DNA of 64,000 nucleotides, from positions 124,001 to 188,000 of the forward strand of contig JALQPE010002409.1 of NCBI GenBank assembly GCA_030407315.1, written 5' to 3'. This DNA comes from Asparagopsis taxiformis. Its lineage: Eukaryota; Rhodophyta; Florideophyceae; Bonnemaisoniales; Bonnemaisoniaceae. Below the pieces are notes generated by a model that made no database searches, was not told where the DNA came from, and saw nothing but the letters and a program-made list of their open reading frames with translations. Positions 48,401 through 59,100 of the stretch are shown piece by piece. The stretch's first letter is position 1; every line of letters starts with the position of its first letter. Made by a program: the position numbers and the translations under genes.

Positions 48401-48776
48401 TGCGCAACATCAGCAACCTGGTTGGACGACGGGGGGAAGCACTGGATGGCAGAACCGAACCGCAGGTGGGCAGCACGGTAGTGGGCAGCGCGGTGGGTGG
48501 GGTGCAAATGGATCTAATTTTAGTTCTGGACCGGCGAGCGGAAGATTCCAAGCGGGCGGTAATTACGAAGGTAGTTACCATCACCAGACGAATTATGGAA
48601 ATGGATCACAAGGATATTATGGGAATCAATCGATTAACTATGGTGTGCGAAGGCGCGGTCGTGGGCTTTCCGGACCAACTGCAGAGTCTTTTCGACAAAG
48701 CGGACGCGGGCGAGGACGTGGTGGATATCAGGAACAAGGTGGAAGTGGATATAACCAACGGGGTCGTGGGTACTGA
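45465..48776 (+). CDS. XRN2: XRN2/RAT1-type 5'-3' exoribonuclease
   Basis: The 1103 residues start with MGIPAYFRWISEKYP, the near-invariant N-terminus of XRN enzymes; an upstream extension begins only at TTG. Catalytic acidic residues lie in NLYLDMNGIIHPC, SDASVPGEGEHKI, YGLDADLIML and FVGNDFLPHLP. A long charged insert (about 465-590) includes KRKTEATQPSDRTSKRVKSE. The XRN2 linker and YYYVGCMSWGWYYPYHYAPF follow. The end (about 875-1103) is a Gly/Asn/Tyr/RG-rich low-complexity tail. Rat1/XRN2 degrades 5'-monophosphate RNA in the nucleus, terminating Pol II and trimming rRNA. Confidence 0.93.
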   Translation: MGIPAYFRWISEKYPRIMVDCVEHVRTDPDTMRELPIDASAPNPNGVEFDNLYLDMNGIIHPCTHPEDRPAPTTEAEMFDAIFEYIDRIFSIVRPRAVIYMAIDGVAPRAKINQQRSRRFRSAQETEEKRRTSDQLRDEWRKMGLRVSDEQDEPSEVFDSNVITPGTPFMARLAVALRKYVCDRIANTPSWRNVKVIFSDASVPGEGEHKIAEFIRRERTQPGYNPNIRHVMYGLDADLIMLALATHEAYFTILREEVFAKRGANRNDGNHGPKPPDQHQAPTQIDSVLAQTHDDSITTRAQLGGRKPFHFLHVNVLREYLDYEFKTDIERELAAVPGGANVAYNLERVIDDFVFMCFFVGNDFLPHLPTLDIREGAIDYLIELYKTELPRTGYLTSSQGEVDFVRVRKLLLCVGSKEDQVFQERAKREKESLERAAREKQFKVEEKQRKRKTEATQPSDRTSKRVKSEKQNPMQGYQDAVFSQHTVQLGRKDKDPRVGSGEAEAAAAAAFKAVLQKKDKKAAKLKAEAGVEPNITKKRKVKKEQKEEPSEVVVKSLPEFQEALKERLREKQELEVFDNVKLGEEGWKERYYNQKFHWGEEHNAEKQKLLRIYTEGLQWVMKYYYVGCMSWGWYYPYHYAPFASDLVECDVTAKDIVLDMGKPFKPFTQLQAVMPASSGRIVLPKCYSDLMVNPNSPIIDYYPAEFALDLNGKRFAWQGVALLPFIDERRLNDALAQLDDKLTDEERERNSFGECCIIVHKDTHLGKWRAKKSAASSESRKRVPEFAAEGQLFGKASYPLVEYGGNNGDVFTLSFEIPKYLPHESQLLPNVIPPQVVLNDATRADSRRSGWKQAKFGPLGRAAKDIISDRERRLSGRGGRGGFSGLAGRGRGTQFNRNRGGYVANAPVINQPHINVVANNMFGGLGQNPGWMAGQNNYSTPHNTNQYSQYNQQQPQQPYGTYTDPYRDPSRFGGYYGSGAQHQQPGWTTGGSTGWQNRTAGGQHGSGQRGGWGANGSNFSSGPASGRFQAGGNYEGSYHHQTNYGNGSQGYYGNQSINYGVRRRGRGLSGPTAESFRQSGRGRGRGGYQEQGGSGYNQRGRGY

Positions 48777-50359
48777 AGGTGAAATTGAGATGGTATGATG
48801 GATGTCACGCAGAGGACCATTTGAGTTGTCGATCCATTTTGCTGGCTAGATATGTAAAGGAGCAGCGTATGCAGCCATGTCATTAGTATGTTACTACATG
48901 ATGCTGTGTTCGTCCGCCTTGAATTCACCGTTTGACCAATAAAGAGAACGAAGTGCATGTGTCTCAGTATACAAATTTGTGTTTCATCCAATGAAAGCGT
49001 GGGATTCAGATGACTTGAACGTGTCTACTTGTACTTTGCCTTTCCCCCTCTCACTCTCTCTTTCATCGTTGTTGTGAAAAGTGCTCCGCAGTGGAACGAT
49101 GGGAAATGGAAGAAGGAAGTTTGTTCGCTCACCGGAGGACATGTATGACGTTGAATAGAGATATGCGTTCACTTGGTGTGTATGTACGGCATGAATATGA
49201 CGTATGAGGGCATTTACGTGTGTGGATCCTGCGATGGGTAACGGATTTTGCTCATAGAAATGATTTTATGGGAATAGCGGTGATATATGTCGTGTTGTGG
49301 TGTCTGGGTGGGATGTAATGCGCCGAGCATATGAGGAGTGTGCTGCTTTGTTTGGGAATTTGTCTACTGCAAGCGATGACGAGGAACGATGTTGCGCGAG
49401 AATAATGTAGGTACAAGTGGTTGTTGATAAGCATCCATGTGTCAATTTAAGCTGGGAGAGGATGAGGAGTGATTGAAGAAAATGGAATTATGGATGGAGG
49501 AATTGATGATGGCGCAGTGCCGCGCAAGTGGTTAATGTTAGCTTTGAACACGTTGAAAAGTGGGGTGAATTAAGGGGCGATGAGGTACAACAGGGCCTAG
49601 TGCGCGAGTATGGATAGGTTGTTGGGCACGATTTGATGACCGATGCAATGTTGGAAACATAAGGCTACGTCGCAAGAGATCAAGATGAGCGGGAAGTGTA
49701 GATGGTCTATTGGATCGGCGAAGGCTCAGGAGAGATTGTTGGGTGATGGGAGTGTATGAGTTTGCTTTTGCTTTATGCGAATGTGCTCTAGTTGGTCGAG
49801 TGGCGTAATGTAATGATGGATGGATGGATGGGGTGAAGCGGGACAATGACATCTATCGCTAGTGAAGAAACGTGGAGAGTAATGGCAGTTTCGACAATTA
49901 CAATTACATGAGCAGTGGAAAACAGGGTAACAGGTCGTTTGTGGTACGACATGTACTTAGGTAGAATGTAATTGAATTGAATTTTAGACGTCGCGTATGG
50001 GTGGAACGAGAATTGAGAAGTAAGGCGGCACACAGTGTACAAGATGTTATGAAAAGTGACAGTGTGTAGTAGACAAGACGTCAGCTGAGGGTAAGGAGGT
50101 ACTGTATTTATTAAAATTTTCAAAAGGGGGACAGTTCAGTGCAAAGCAAATAAACCAATAGACGTCGAGAATGCAACTGCATACAGCACGTGGCAAGGGA
50201 CGTGGACTGCATGGACGCGACGGCGGGGGGAGGGCGGGCGCGGGAATGGAGAAACGTGGATCAGAGCATGCGATCTACACAATGCTGAGTATCACGGCGC
50301 ATGCAGCACGAGCGATGAAACGTACGGACTACGTGTCAACGTCAAGGCTCACCGCGCGC

Positions 50360-50385
50360 GGCGGTTCCAGCGTGACGGAACCGCC
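50360..50385. repeat. Perfect 9-bp inverted repeat
   Basis: GGCGGTTCC and GGAACCGCC are separated by 8 bp (AGCGTGAC). It lies ~560 bp before the LPMO TATA box. It could be a binding site for a dimeric factor or a short hairpin. Confidence 0.5.
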
Positions 50386-50918
50386 TCGACTTTGGAATTG
50401 AAATGAGGTGTCATGAGCAAAGCGCCACAGCGAATGGGCACTTGGCCGAGCAGCGACGTGACCATTCTCGATTGTTGATTGGCTGACGGCGCAGCATCTG
50501 CGGCGTTTCAATGCAAACACGTGGTACCACTGATACAATTCATGCTAATTTTAACACTTACTCTCCAGTCACGGTCCCTCAGTCACACAATACTATCCGC
50601 TCAGCGCCTTTTCCATCGCCTACGCGCGCCGTGCCGCCCGATTCCTGCACGTGGTCACTCCGATCTAATGCTCTTCCTCCCGCCAGCACAACTTGCACTG
50701 CATTTCCCACCCGTCGACGATACGACATGTCACACTTCTACGCAGCCAGCGCAATGCAACGCGACGCGACGCGAAGCGACGCGGCCCCCATCCCGTCAAT
50801 TCCCATTGAATCCAAACTCAACTGCACTGCACTACACTGCGACCCATGCAACAGCACCACAACAGCTTCACTCTCCTGTTAACGGAACACTGTCATTATC
50901 TCCATTATTCAGAGCCAA

Positions 50919-50926
50919 TATAAATA
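50919..50926 (+). promoter_or_regulatory. TATA box of the LPMO gene
   Basis: TATAAATA, 84-91 bp before the ATG at 51010, leaving a 5' UTR of about 55-60 nt. Confidence 0.6.
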
Positions 50927-51009
50927 CCCCACTCTCCTGCAATCCCTCCTCATCCAAACCATCCCAACATCCAACAAACCAGTCGTTTAGCCCTCGCAAA
51001 CTCAACCAA

Positions 51010-52296
51010 ATGGCTCTCCACTCCAATACCCCACTCCTCGCACTCCTGCTCGTCGCGATGCTCCCCGCCGTATACGCACACGGTATGATGTGCGACCCCC
51101 GCCAGCGCGGAGCCTACGAAGCCAAATCCAAATGCGGCTCCGACCTGCCATTCCCGTCCAATCCTACCACTGATCATTGCCCCCATTGTCTAAACGGCGG
51201 CACCGTAGCTAACGTAGCCAAGCATCTCCCTCCGTTCGGATGGAGAGTTTACGATCCCATCAAAGACTTTCGCGGCAGTGCTGATCGCGCAGGTATTTGC
51301 GGTGACCCCAAGGGACGCACTGATCATATGATCGGTGGAAATTTCATGCCCTATTCCACTGTTCCCATTGTCGCTCATTACAAAACCGGCTCCAGAGTTG
51401 ATTTTACCGCAGAACTCGACACCAATCACAACGGTTACTTTGAGTTTTTCCTCTGCAATCTTGATAAATGCGGACGTAAGGATATCTCTGGTACATGCTT
51501 CGAAAAGGGTCATTGCTATCGTCTCAACCGTGTCAAGCATGCAGACTGCGAGAATCCCAGACCAGCTACCTACACTGAATGTGGTCCCGTTGACCCCGAT
51601 TATCCAGGCAGATGGTACGTGCCGTGCAGAAAGACTGCTCACGTTGGCGTTCATATCGTTGGTGGCTCCAAGGGAACTATGCGATACCAGCTTCCACCTG
51701 GCGTTGAATGCAAGCATTGTGTAATTCAGTGGTACTGGGCCACAGCAAATTCCTGTGCGCCGCGCGGATTCCTAGAGTTTATGGAAAAGAACAATAATCC
51801 GTTCGGAACCACTTGCGAGAGCGATGGCGGCGGTTTCGGTGCTCACCGCAAGGGCATGTCACCCTGCGGTGGCAAATCTGTTCCAGAAGAATTCTGGTCG
51901 TGCGCTGATGTGCAAATTACCGCCAATGGTAGGAGTGCGGGACCTGTGGAGGCTGTGTCTGAGCCGGTGGAGAAGGCTGATCCAGACGCTGTGTCTACCG
52001 ACGGCGAGGATGTCAAGGAGGATCCGGAGGCCGTCATCGACAAGGCGCTGGAAGAGGTCGTGGAAGACATTGAGAACGCAGCAAATGAATCTTCTGGTGA
52101 GCGAAAGCGCGAGGAACTACAGGCGGCGCTAGGCGAATGCGTGCTGGAAGATGCGCCATGCGACGGAAACTTCCCGTGTTGCGACCACAGCCAGTTCTGC
52201 GTGTACACAGCCGCCTCTGGAGGATTCACTTGCCGCTACTGGTGGAGTCTGTGGAAGGACGTCGAGGACCGGCAGAAGGGTGAGAAGAAGCTCTGA
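51010..52296 (+). CDS. Secreted AA15-like lytic polysaccharide monooxygenase with a knottin-like tail
   Basis: The 428 residues begin with a signal peptide (1-23, LLALLLVAMLPAVYA). The mature protein starts HGMMCDPRQRGA, so His24 can form the copper histidine brace with His123 (VAHYKTG). FFLCN, then QWYWATANSC and finally EEFWSCADVQI (295-303) fit AA15, a family that cleaves chitin or cellulose oxidatively and occurs in algae, oomycetes and invertebrates. An acidic linker (about 310-370) leads to six cysteines (C377, C384, C390, C391, C397, C408) in the spacing C-x6-C-x5-CC-x5-C-x10-C, as in inhibitor-cystine-knot folds. This could be a binding or anchoring module. The start was chosen because the signal peptide begins there. 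Confidence 0.85.
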   Translation: MALHSNTPLLALLLVAMLPAVYAHGMMCDPRQRGAYEAKSKCGSDLPFPSNPTTDHCPHCLNGGTVANVAKHLPPFGWRVYDPIKDFRGSADRAGICGDPKGRTDHMIGGNFMPYSTVPIVAHYKTGSRVDFTAELDTNHNGYFEFFLCNLDKCGRKDISGTCFEKGHCYRLNRVKHADCENPRPATYTECGPVDPDYPGRWYVPCRKTAHVGVHIVGGSKGTMRYQLPPGVECKHCVIQWYWATANSCAPRGFLEFMEKNNNPFGTTCESDGGGFGAHRKGMSPCGGKSVPEEFWSCADVQITANGRSAGPVEAVSEPVEKADPDAVSTDGEDVKEDPEAVIDKALEEVVEDIENAANESSGERKREELQAALGECVLEDAPCDGNFPCCDHSQFCVYTAASGGFTCRYWWSLWKDVEDRQKGEKKL

Positions 52297-52929
52297 ACGA
52301 GGTTACCAAGCACCTGACCCGTGTATAGAGGTTGGGCAGTAGTGCATTGCGCTCATGTTGTTGTGTAGCTGTTGCTTCCCCCGGTGTAACCGTGTATATA
52401 ACGCGCCGCCCGCTTCCTAATCTGCATGCATAGTTTTTTTGAGTTACACGAAGTGGAGAAGCGGGAATGAAAATGTTGCGATGAATTGGCAAACATGAGA
52501 CGAGGGTCCGTTAGATGATTTAGTAAATCGCTTGCAACGAAATGCTCCTGTGAGAATTGAACAATACTTTGCTTTACCGAATTGTACACTATTGCGAGGG
52601 CCACGGAGCCGCACCGAGCCTGAAATTGGAACGACGGTCAGTTGCTCCGTCAAATATAGGCCGCCTTCCACACGCACATGACGCAATCGCTTGAGATCGC
52701 AGTTACTTGTCGCGCGCGCCTACTGTCGAGGCTTCCTTACATCACGTGTCCTTCCGAATGCTGCAGGCATGAGCCAATACATGATTTCCAGCAACCGCTA
52801 CGCAGTCCATTCTCAATACCCATGCTGTGGACGACACGATGCGATGACACAATCGCGCGACGATACATAACGTTTTATAAGTTCTGTTCAGAAGAAAAAA
52901 AAGATTGCTACAGCACAGTAGACTATCTA
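52297..52929. other. Intergenic, no gene recognised
   Basis: 633 bp between the convergent LPMO and hypothetical genes; only short frames. Confidence 0.5.
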
Positions 52930-53946
52930 CTATTCAAGTGTATTACGAAGCACGCCATCTATCTGCGATCGGTCGGTGCGTCGCAGTCTCGTCCAGTCCT
53001 TGATGGGCTTGACCGGTTCGTTGCCGGTGCGGAATAGCGTTGCGCCCATCTTACCTGCTTCACTAGGCGAGGCACGCCACGACACAGCAGTATCAGCCGC
53101 GTGTGTGGGCAAGCGACGATTTGGATGGATATTTTCCTGGTCATCTGTAACCGGCACATAAATGTTGATCGTGTCGCCGACACGATTGATACACACTTCT
53201 GCCATGGGCTGTCTCACCTGCCGCTTGAACGGCTCCGGTGTGACGTCAACCGAGACAGGAGAGGCGAACGACACTTCTCGAGGAACAATGCGTTCCACAT
53301 TCTTGGTCGGCACGGGCGTTTGCTCAAGGGGCAGCGGGTTGGAAACGGGCGTAACCGTTTCAAATGTAAGTTCAGTGGGCACAACGTCCTCAACTTCAAA
53401 GCGAACTTTAGCCCATTGCTTGAGCAAGCGGTCCCAGTTACGAAGTTCCTCAACAGCCTCGTTGGAGAGCGGGCGTTCGTCACGCCAATCTGCGCCGTCT
53501 GCACGCTGGGCGTCCACCCAAGCGCGCAGGGCGGTGCCCGAATCGTGGTTATCGGGGTCGAAGAGCGGAGCGGAGGGCGCTCCCATGGCGGCAATGGAGG
53601 CCACCTGTCGGAGCTGAATGGCGCGATTCTCAAAATGGGCACGATTAGCCGTTTTGCGGCAGAGACGGCGCAGCTCACGCACCTGCTTTTGGGTGAGCGG
53701 ATTTGGCGGGCGGTCACACGGGGTGTGCGGGGAGGCGTCTGTGATCGGGGAAGGGTGGGGTAGGGCGGGCTTGGGCAGCGGTGTTGCAACCGGCGGTGGG
53801 GAAGCAGCAGCGGAATGGCACGGGCTGAGCTCGGGGCTTGCTGGCGGTGCGGGATCTGCAGGAGGCATTGCGGGAGTGGCTACTGGTGTTGGGAGCACGC
53901 GGAGCATGCCGCTGACGCAAATGACGGAGGGCGGGGAGGAATCCAT
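52930..53946 (-). CDS. Hypothetical proline-rich protein
   Basis: The 338-residue protein is not recognised. It has a Pro/Ala/Ser-rich N-terminal third, then a helical and basic stretch (LTQKQVRELRRLCRKTANRA). A second helical stretch is WDRLLKQWAKVRFEVEDV, and a motif-poor C-terminus includes INIYVPVTDDQENIHPNR. QENIHPN resembles a KEN-box degron (KENxxxN) apart from the first residue, which is only suggestive. A TTTTAAAA lies about 60 bp before the ATG (54005-54012), similar to other TATA spacings here. Confidence 0.55.
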   Translation of the reverse strand: MDSSPPSVICVSGMLRVLPTPVATPAMPPADPAPPASPELSPCHSAAASPPPVATPLPKPALPHPSPITDASPHTPCDRPPNPLTQKQVRELRRLCRKTANRAHFENRAIQLRQVASIAAMGAPSAPLFDPDNHDSGTALRAWVDAQRADGADWRDERPLSNEAVEELRNWDRLLKQWAKVRFEVEDVVPTELTFETVTPVSNPLPLEQTPVPTKNVERIVPREVSFASPVSVDVTPEPFKRQVRQPMAEVCINRVGDTINIYVPVTDDQENIHPNRRLPTHAADTAVSWRASPSEAGKMGATLFRTGNEPVKPIKDWTRLRRTDRSQIDGVLRNTLE

Positions 53947-54582
53947 TGTTAGCTAGTTAGGGGTAGTGCTGCTGGTGCTGGCGGGATTGGCGGGGGGTGG
54001 GGGGTTTTAAAAAAGGGAGAGGGCGGTGTCGTGTTCGGTGGTGATGGAGTTGTAGATGGATATTGACTGGTGGTGGATGGTTGCGAGCCGGCGGGTGAGG
54101 TCCCTGCGGGCGGCGCGATGAGTCAGACGGCTTGAAGATGATGCGATCTGCGGAATGGGTGCGACGGGTGCTTACAGGGGAAGAAGCCGTTTAAAATGAT
54201 GGCGAGTTGGCACGCAAGCAAGCACGGTCGCTCACTTGCTGGCTGGCAGAAAGGCTGGCAGCTGCCGGAGGACTGAGTGAGTGAATAAATGAATGAGCAG
54301 CTACCGAATGGTAGTGAGAAGAATACACAAGAGTTGTCTTGCTCGCGTACGCGGTGCTCATAGTTGGAGCTGAGAGAGCGCGTGTGAGCTTGAAAGGTGC
54401 GCTGCGCGTCGAGTCGAGGGAGTGGCGCGCGCGCACTTGAGGCGCAGTGCTTGGCGATCTCTGTTTGGTGCGCGGGAATTTTCAAATTTGAATCCATTGA
54501 TTCTGCACCAATCATTTCGAAGTTGCCGACTGCAGCCAACTCCACGCTGTCAGTTACAGCCTGTCCCTAGCGCTACCGTTTA
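53947..54582. other. Intergenic, upstream of the hypothetical gene
   Basis: 636 bp with a TTTTAAAA box at 54005-54012 and GC-rich low-complexity sequence; no gene recognised. Confidence 0.5.
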
Positions 54583-55776
54583 TTACGTTCTACCAAACTT
54601 GAAGAAGATAATGTCTCCATCGACCACTCGGTACGTCTTGCCCTGTTGTTTATATTTGCCCGCCGCTTTCACTGCTTGCTCCGAGCCGTGCTCTTTGAAA
54701 TCTCCAAACTTCATCACTTCCGCGCACACAAATCCTTTCTCAAAGTCGGTGTGAATCGTTCCCGCCGCTCCCGGTGCCAACGTTCCATCTCGAATCGTCC
54801 AGCACTTGACTTCGTCCGCACCCGCTGTGAAAAAGTAAATCAATCTCAGACCGCGATACCCAATCTTGACAATTTTATCTAATGCGCTCGTCGTGCCAAC
54901 TTGTGTCAGGTACGCCTGCGCCGCCTCCTTGCCTTCGTTCGCCTCCAGATCCACCAACTTGCCCTCTAGCGCAGCCGAGAATGGAATAATCAGTTCACCC
55001 GAATGCTTATCCACCCACTCTTTAATTTTGCCCAACCATTTATTCTTCTTGCGCACATAGTCCTTCTCGCTCAGGTTGACTAGGAACACTGCCGGCTTGG
55101 CAGTCAGAAATAGATGCTGATTCAATACCTCGACCTCCAAATTTCCCCAATCCATAACACGTAGCGGCTTCTGGTCCTCCTCCAGACACTGCTTGGCCTT
55201 TCGCAGAGTATCGCGCGCAACCTTGAGGTCCTTGGGGCACTTATTACCCGCGCGCGTAACCTTGAGCTCGGCGTCCGGCAGCAATTTGTCCAGCCTCTCT
55301 AGATCCTTGAGACGCAGCTCGTTGAAGATGATCTCCAGATCACGCACCGGATCGACGTCACCCTCCACATGCGTAACGTCGGCATCTGAAAACGCGCGAC
55401 ACATGTGGAAAATACCATCGACAGCTTGAATATTGGACAGAAACGCATTGCCGAGTCCCTCGCCCTGCGCAGCGTTCTTCACCAGACCAGCAATATCCCA
55501 CACGTCCAAGTAGGCCGACACGCGTGATGGAGGCTTCCAATGCTCGCAGAGCCACTCGAAGCGGTCGTCGGGAACTGCTACGCGTGCCTCGTTAGGCTCG
55601 ATAGTGCAGAAGGGAAAGTTTTCCGCCGGCACGTTACATTTGGTCAGCGTGTTGAAGAAGGTGGATTTTCCCACATTGGGCAGTCCAACAATACCCATCT
55701 TGAGATTATGGGAGAATCGGCCCAGGATCAATCTTTCGGGCTTTGCATCTTCAGCAGCCTTCTTTTTCGGGGCCAT
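54583..55776 (-). CDS. OLA1: OLA1/YchF-family Obg-like ATPase
   Basis: The 397 residues are of standard OLA1 length. The P-loop reads GLPNVGKST (31-39), the switch regions are [16 protein letters not shown] and [20 protein letters not shown], and the base-recognition motif is the non-GTP type [12 protein letters not shown] domain closes the protein (about 305-385, ending in [13 protein letters not shown]). OLA1/YchF binds ATP rather than GTP and associates with ribosomes. It is divergent from SPT16 across 355 bp, which should contain both promoters. Confidence 0.95.
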   Translation of the reverse strand: MAPKKKAAEDAKPERLILGRFSHNLKMGIVGLPNVGKSTFFNTLTKCNVPAENFPFCTIEPNEARVAVPDDRFEWLCEHWKPPSRVSAYLDVWDIAGLVKNAAQGEGLGNAFLSNIQAVDGIFHMCRAFSDADVTHVEGDVDPVRDLEIIFNELRLKDLERLDKLLPDAELKVTRAGNKCPKDLKVARDTLRKAKQCLEEDQKPLRVMDWGNLEVEVLNQHLFLTAKPAVFLVNLSEKDYVRKKNKWLGKIKEWVDKHSGELIIPFSAALEGKLVDLEANEGKEAAQAYLTQVGTTSALDKIVKIGYRGLRLIYFFTAGADEVKCWTIRDGTLAPGAAGTIHTDFEKGFVCAEVMKFGDFKEHGSEQAVKAAGKYKQQGKTYRVVDGDIIFFKFGRT

Positions 55777-56131
55777 GTTGTTTCAGGTGGCTGGTCAAGT
55801 TTAACGATGTGTGCTGGAAACGTTGAAAGTAGCGATCTATCACAACTGCCGGCCGAGATGGACAAGTTATGGTAAATTGTGTAAATGAACAAACTTGCCA
55901 ATTGAAGACAGACTGTCTCGTGGAAACAACGCAGCGCCATGTCATATGACGCAACTGCGTTAGGTTGTCATACGCACATAGTACAGTATGATCTCAGAAT
56001 TGGACATGCCAGACAAGTAGCCTGAAAACCCCTTTTGGCGGGAATCATGTCCAGCAACGGTCGTTGTACAACAAACTATAACGCCGTCGCCACCTTCCGC
56101 CCCTACCGCAACTCGTTTCTCGTAGACGGCC
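55777..56131. other. Shared OLA1-SPT16 upstream region
   Basis: 355 bp between two divergent start codons. No clear TATA box was seen, in contrast to the small genes and the LPMO gene. Confidence 0.5.
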
Positions 56132-59100
56132 ATGGAGCTCGTCGACAAATTTCGTGACCGCTTCAAAAAGCTGTGGTCCGCCTGGGACGCTGCGCAAATC
56201 CCTGGTTTCGCCGCAACTGACGCCGTCGCAATCGCCACCGGCATATTCGCTGCAGATGCCGACATCGGCTATCTCAAGTCCTTTGCCCTGGTAACATGGT
56301 TGTTCGGCGCAGAGCTCCAGGGTACTGCCGTCGTCTTCTCCAAGAAGAGCGTCCTGCTCGCCTTCTCCAAAGAGGACTATGTTGGCCTGCGCGCCCTCTC
56401 ATCCAAACCGTCAGACGGGCTGCCTGTCATCAACGTGATGACGACCGAGGATCCCTCCGCCGTTCAGAAAGCGATCGATGCCGTGGTTGGCACTAATCCC
56501 GCGTCATTAGCTCTCCTGGTGAAGGAAATGGCCAACCAGGATGGGCCCATTGCAAAACTCGTCCTCGATATGTCCAAGAAATCTACTCCTGTGAACGTTG
56601 CCCCTGCCCTAGCAGTTGTCCTGGCCGTCAAAGATGAGGAAGAAGAAAAGCGTGTGAAGAAAGCAGCAATATTGAGTGCCCATGCCTTCAAGATTGCACT
56701 AACTGAGCGTATTGAGAAAACGATTGATCAGGATAGAAAGGCTACCCATGCTGCACTGTCTGAGATCGCTGAAGATGCGATCGTGAACCCGAGCAAGGTG
56801 AAACTTGTTGGCCTCAAATCAGACTTTTGCGATCCGTGCTATCCCCCAATTATACAAAGCGCAGACGCGAAAAGTCCTGATCGCAAATTCGATCTGCGAC
56901 CTAGTGCCGAAAGTTCCGACGACTACCTCAAGTTTGGTTGCATTGTGACCAGCATTGGGGCACGATACAACTTTTATTGTAGTAATATATCGCGTACATT
57001 GCTTATTGCCCCTACTAAGACACAGGAAGCTGTTTATGACGCTGTACTCAAAGCGCAAGACGCTGCTATCAAAGCACTACTGCCTGACAAACCTCTTAAG
57101 GATGCCCACGCAGCAGCCGTCAAAACATTGCGGAAAGTTTGTGCCGAGTACAAGAAAGACGGCGTACAAATGCCAGATCTTGTTGGTAACATGTCCAAGA
57201 ATGTTGGTTTCGGAATGGGAATTGAGTTTCGAGACAGCACACACGTTCTAAACTCCAAGAACGAGAACAAAGTTATAGAAAACATGATTTTCAATGTTGC
57301 CGTCGGAGTGCAAAACTTGAAGGATTTAGAGAATGGTCCATATGCGATCCTCGTAGGAGATACAATTCATATTCGAAGCGCCAAGCTGGGACCCGATATT
57401 TTCACCTCATCAAGTCGAAAGGATTTCAAGCACATTAGTTACGCAATCGACACCGAAGAGGATGACGCTGATGATGTCGTCGAAGCTGAGCCCAAGGGCT
57501 CAAGACGGGCTGGGTCAAAGCAGGCACATGCGAATGGACACTCGGAAGTTATTGATATCGATGCGGGCGTTCGTGGAAGACGAAGAGCTGCAGCAGACGC
57601 AACGTTTGCAGCGGAAACCGAGGAAGAGGAACAAAGGCGTCGTAAACATCAGGAAGCACTAGCTCGAAAAATGCTTGATCGCGGTCGTGCCCGTCTCTCG
57701 GGTGGAGATATCCTAACTGCTGATGACACCAAAGTTAAGAAAAAGAAGCAGCTCGATGAGTTCAGAGCGTATATCTCACCCACTGACTTTCCGACACTGA
57801 AGCCGAGGTCAATCACTGTTGATCTCGAAAACGAAGCAGTAATTGTACCAATCAATGGTATTCCTGTTCCGTTCCACATTTCCACTCTCAAGAACGCAAC
57901 AAAATCTGACGAGGGTCAGTATAGCTACTTGCGCGTCAACTTCCATGCGCCTCAAAGCGTAAGTGGCCGCGGAGTAGGAAAAGTGTCTGATAATGCCCCC
58001 AAATTCCCTCAATTCGAAGCCACCGAAGGCTCTTCTGCCGCTTACATTAAGGAATTTACGTTCCGCTCATCTAATCCTACCAACTTGAATGATTGTTTGC
58101 GAAAGATCAAAGAGCTTCGTAAGCGGGCAACTGAAAAAGCGAACCATGCCCTGGAAAAACGAACCCTGGTTACGCAGCAAACACTTACACTTGATCGCAG
58201 CCGAAAGGTGCCGGCGTTATCAGATGTGGCTATTCGGCCTGCAATGGCAAAAGGAAAGAATAATGTCGGAGTTCTGGAGGCTCATACTAACGGTTTCAGA
58301 TATAGGTGTAGGAGCGGATCGGTTGATATTATCTATGCAAACATTCGGAATGCTTTCTTCCAAGAGGCCAACAGAGAACTGCTGGTCATTGTGCATTTCC
58401 ACCTCAAAAATGATATAATGGTTGGAAGCAAGAAGACGAAGGATGTTCAATTCTACGTGCAGGTCATGGAGGCCGTCGTCAAGCTGAATGAAAACAGACG
58501 TCGTCAGTACGACCAAGACGAGCTGGAAGAGGAGCAAAGGGAGCGTGAATTGCGTAATAGAACTAACAAAAGCTTCCTCAAGTTCACGAAGGATGTCGAG
58601 GAGAGATATGGATTGGAATTTGATCTACCATACAGACAGCTTCAGTTCACTGGAGCTCCTAAATCTGTATCCGTGACGCTGCTGCCTACTGTCTCGTGTA
58701 TCGTCAATCTAACGGAATGGCCGCCATTTGTTCTGAACCTGGAGGATGTCGAAGTAGCACACTTTGAGCGTGTGATATTCCAGCTTCGAATGTTTGATGT
58801 AGTATTTGTGTTCAAGGGATTCGAGAATGATCCGGCTGCGTCTGGCAAAGCTGCCAAAGATTCATGGATGCGCATTAGCTCTATTCCTATGGAGGAACTG
58901 ACGCCGCTGAAGAAATATCTTGATGAGCAGAACATCAAGTACTACGAAGGTAAGGCCAGTTTGCAGTGGAATGAAGTATTGAAGAATATCCGAATGGATC
59001 TGGAGCAATTCTATGAAGATGGGGGGTGGAGCTTCCTTTCTTTGGACGACCCCACTGATGCTGATGGTGTGGATCAGAGCGATGAGGACAACGACAGTTT

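Larger units (their letters stand above)
48777..51009. other. Intergenic upstream of the LPMO gene
   Basis: About 2.2 kb. It contains an inverted repeat (50360-50385) and the LPMO TATA box. A frame reaching upstream from the LPMO to 50479 exists but has no ATG before the signal peptide that fits a secreted protein. No other gene was recognised. Confidence 0.5.

Noticed and set aside
53101..53763. 220-codon frame antisense to the hypothetical gene at 52930-53946
   Set aside because: Shadow of a GC-rich coding region; no recognisable features and poor start context.
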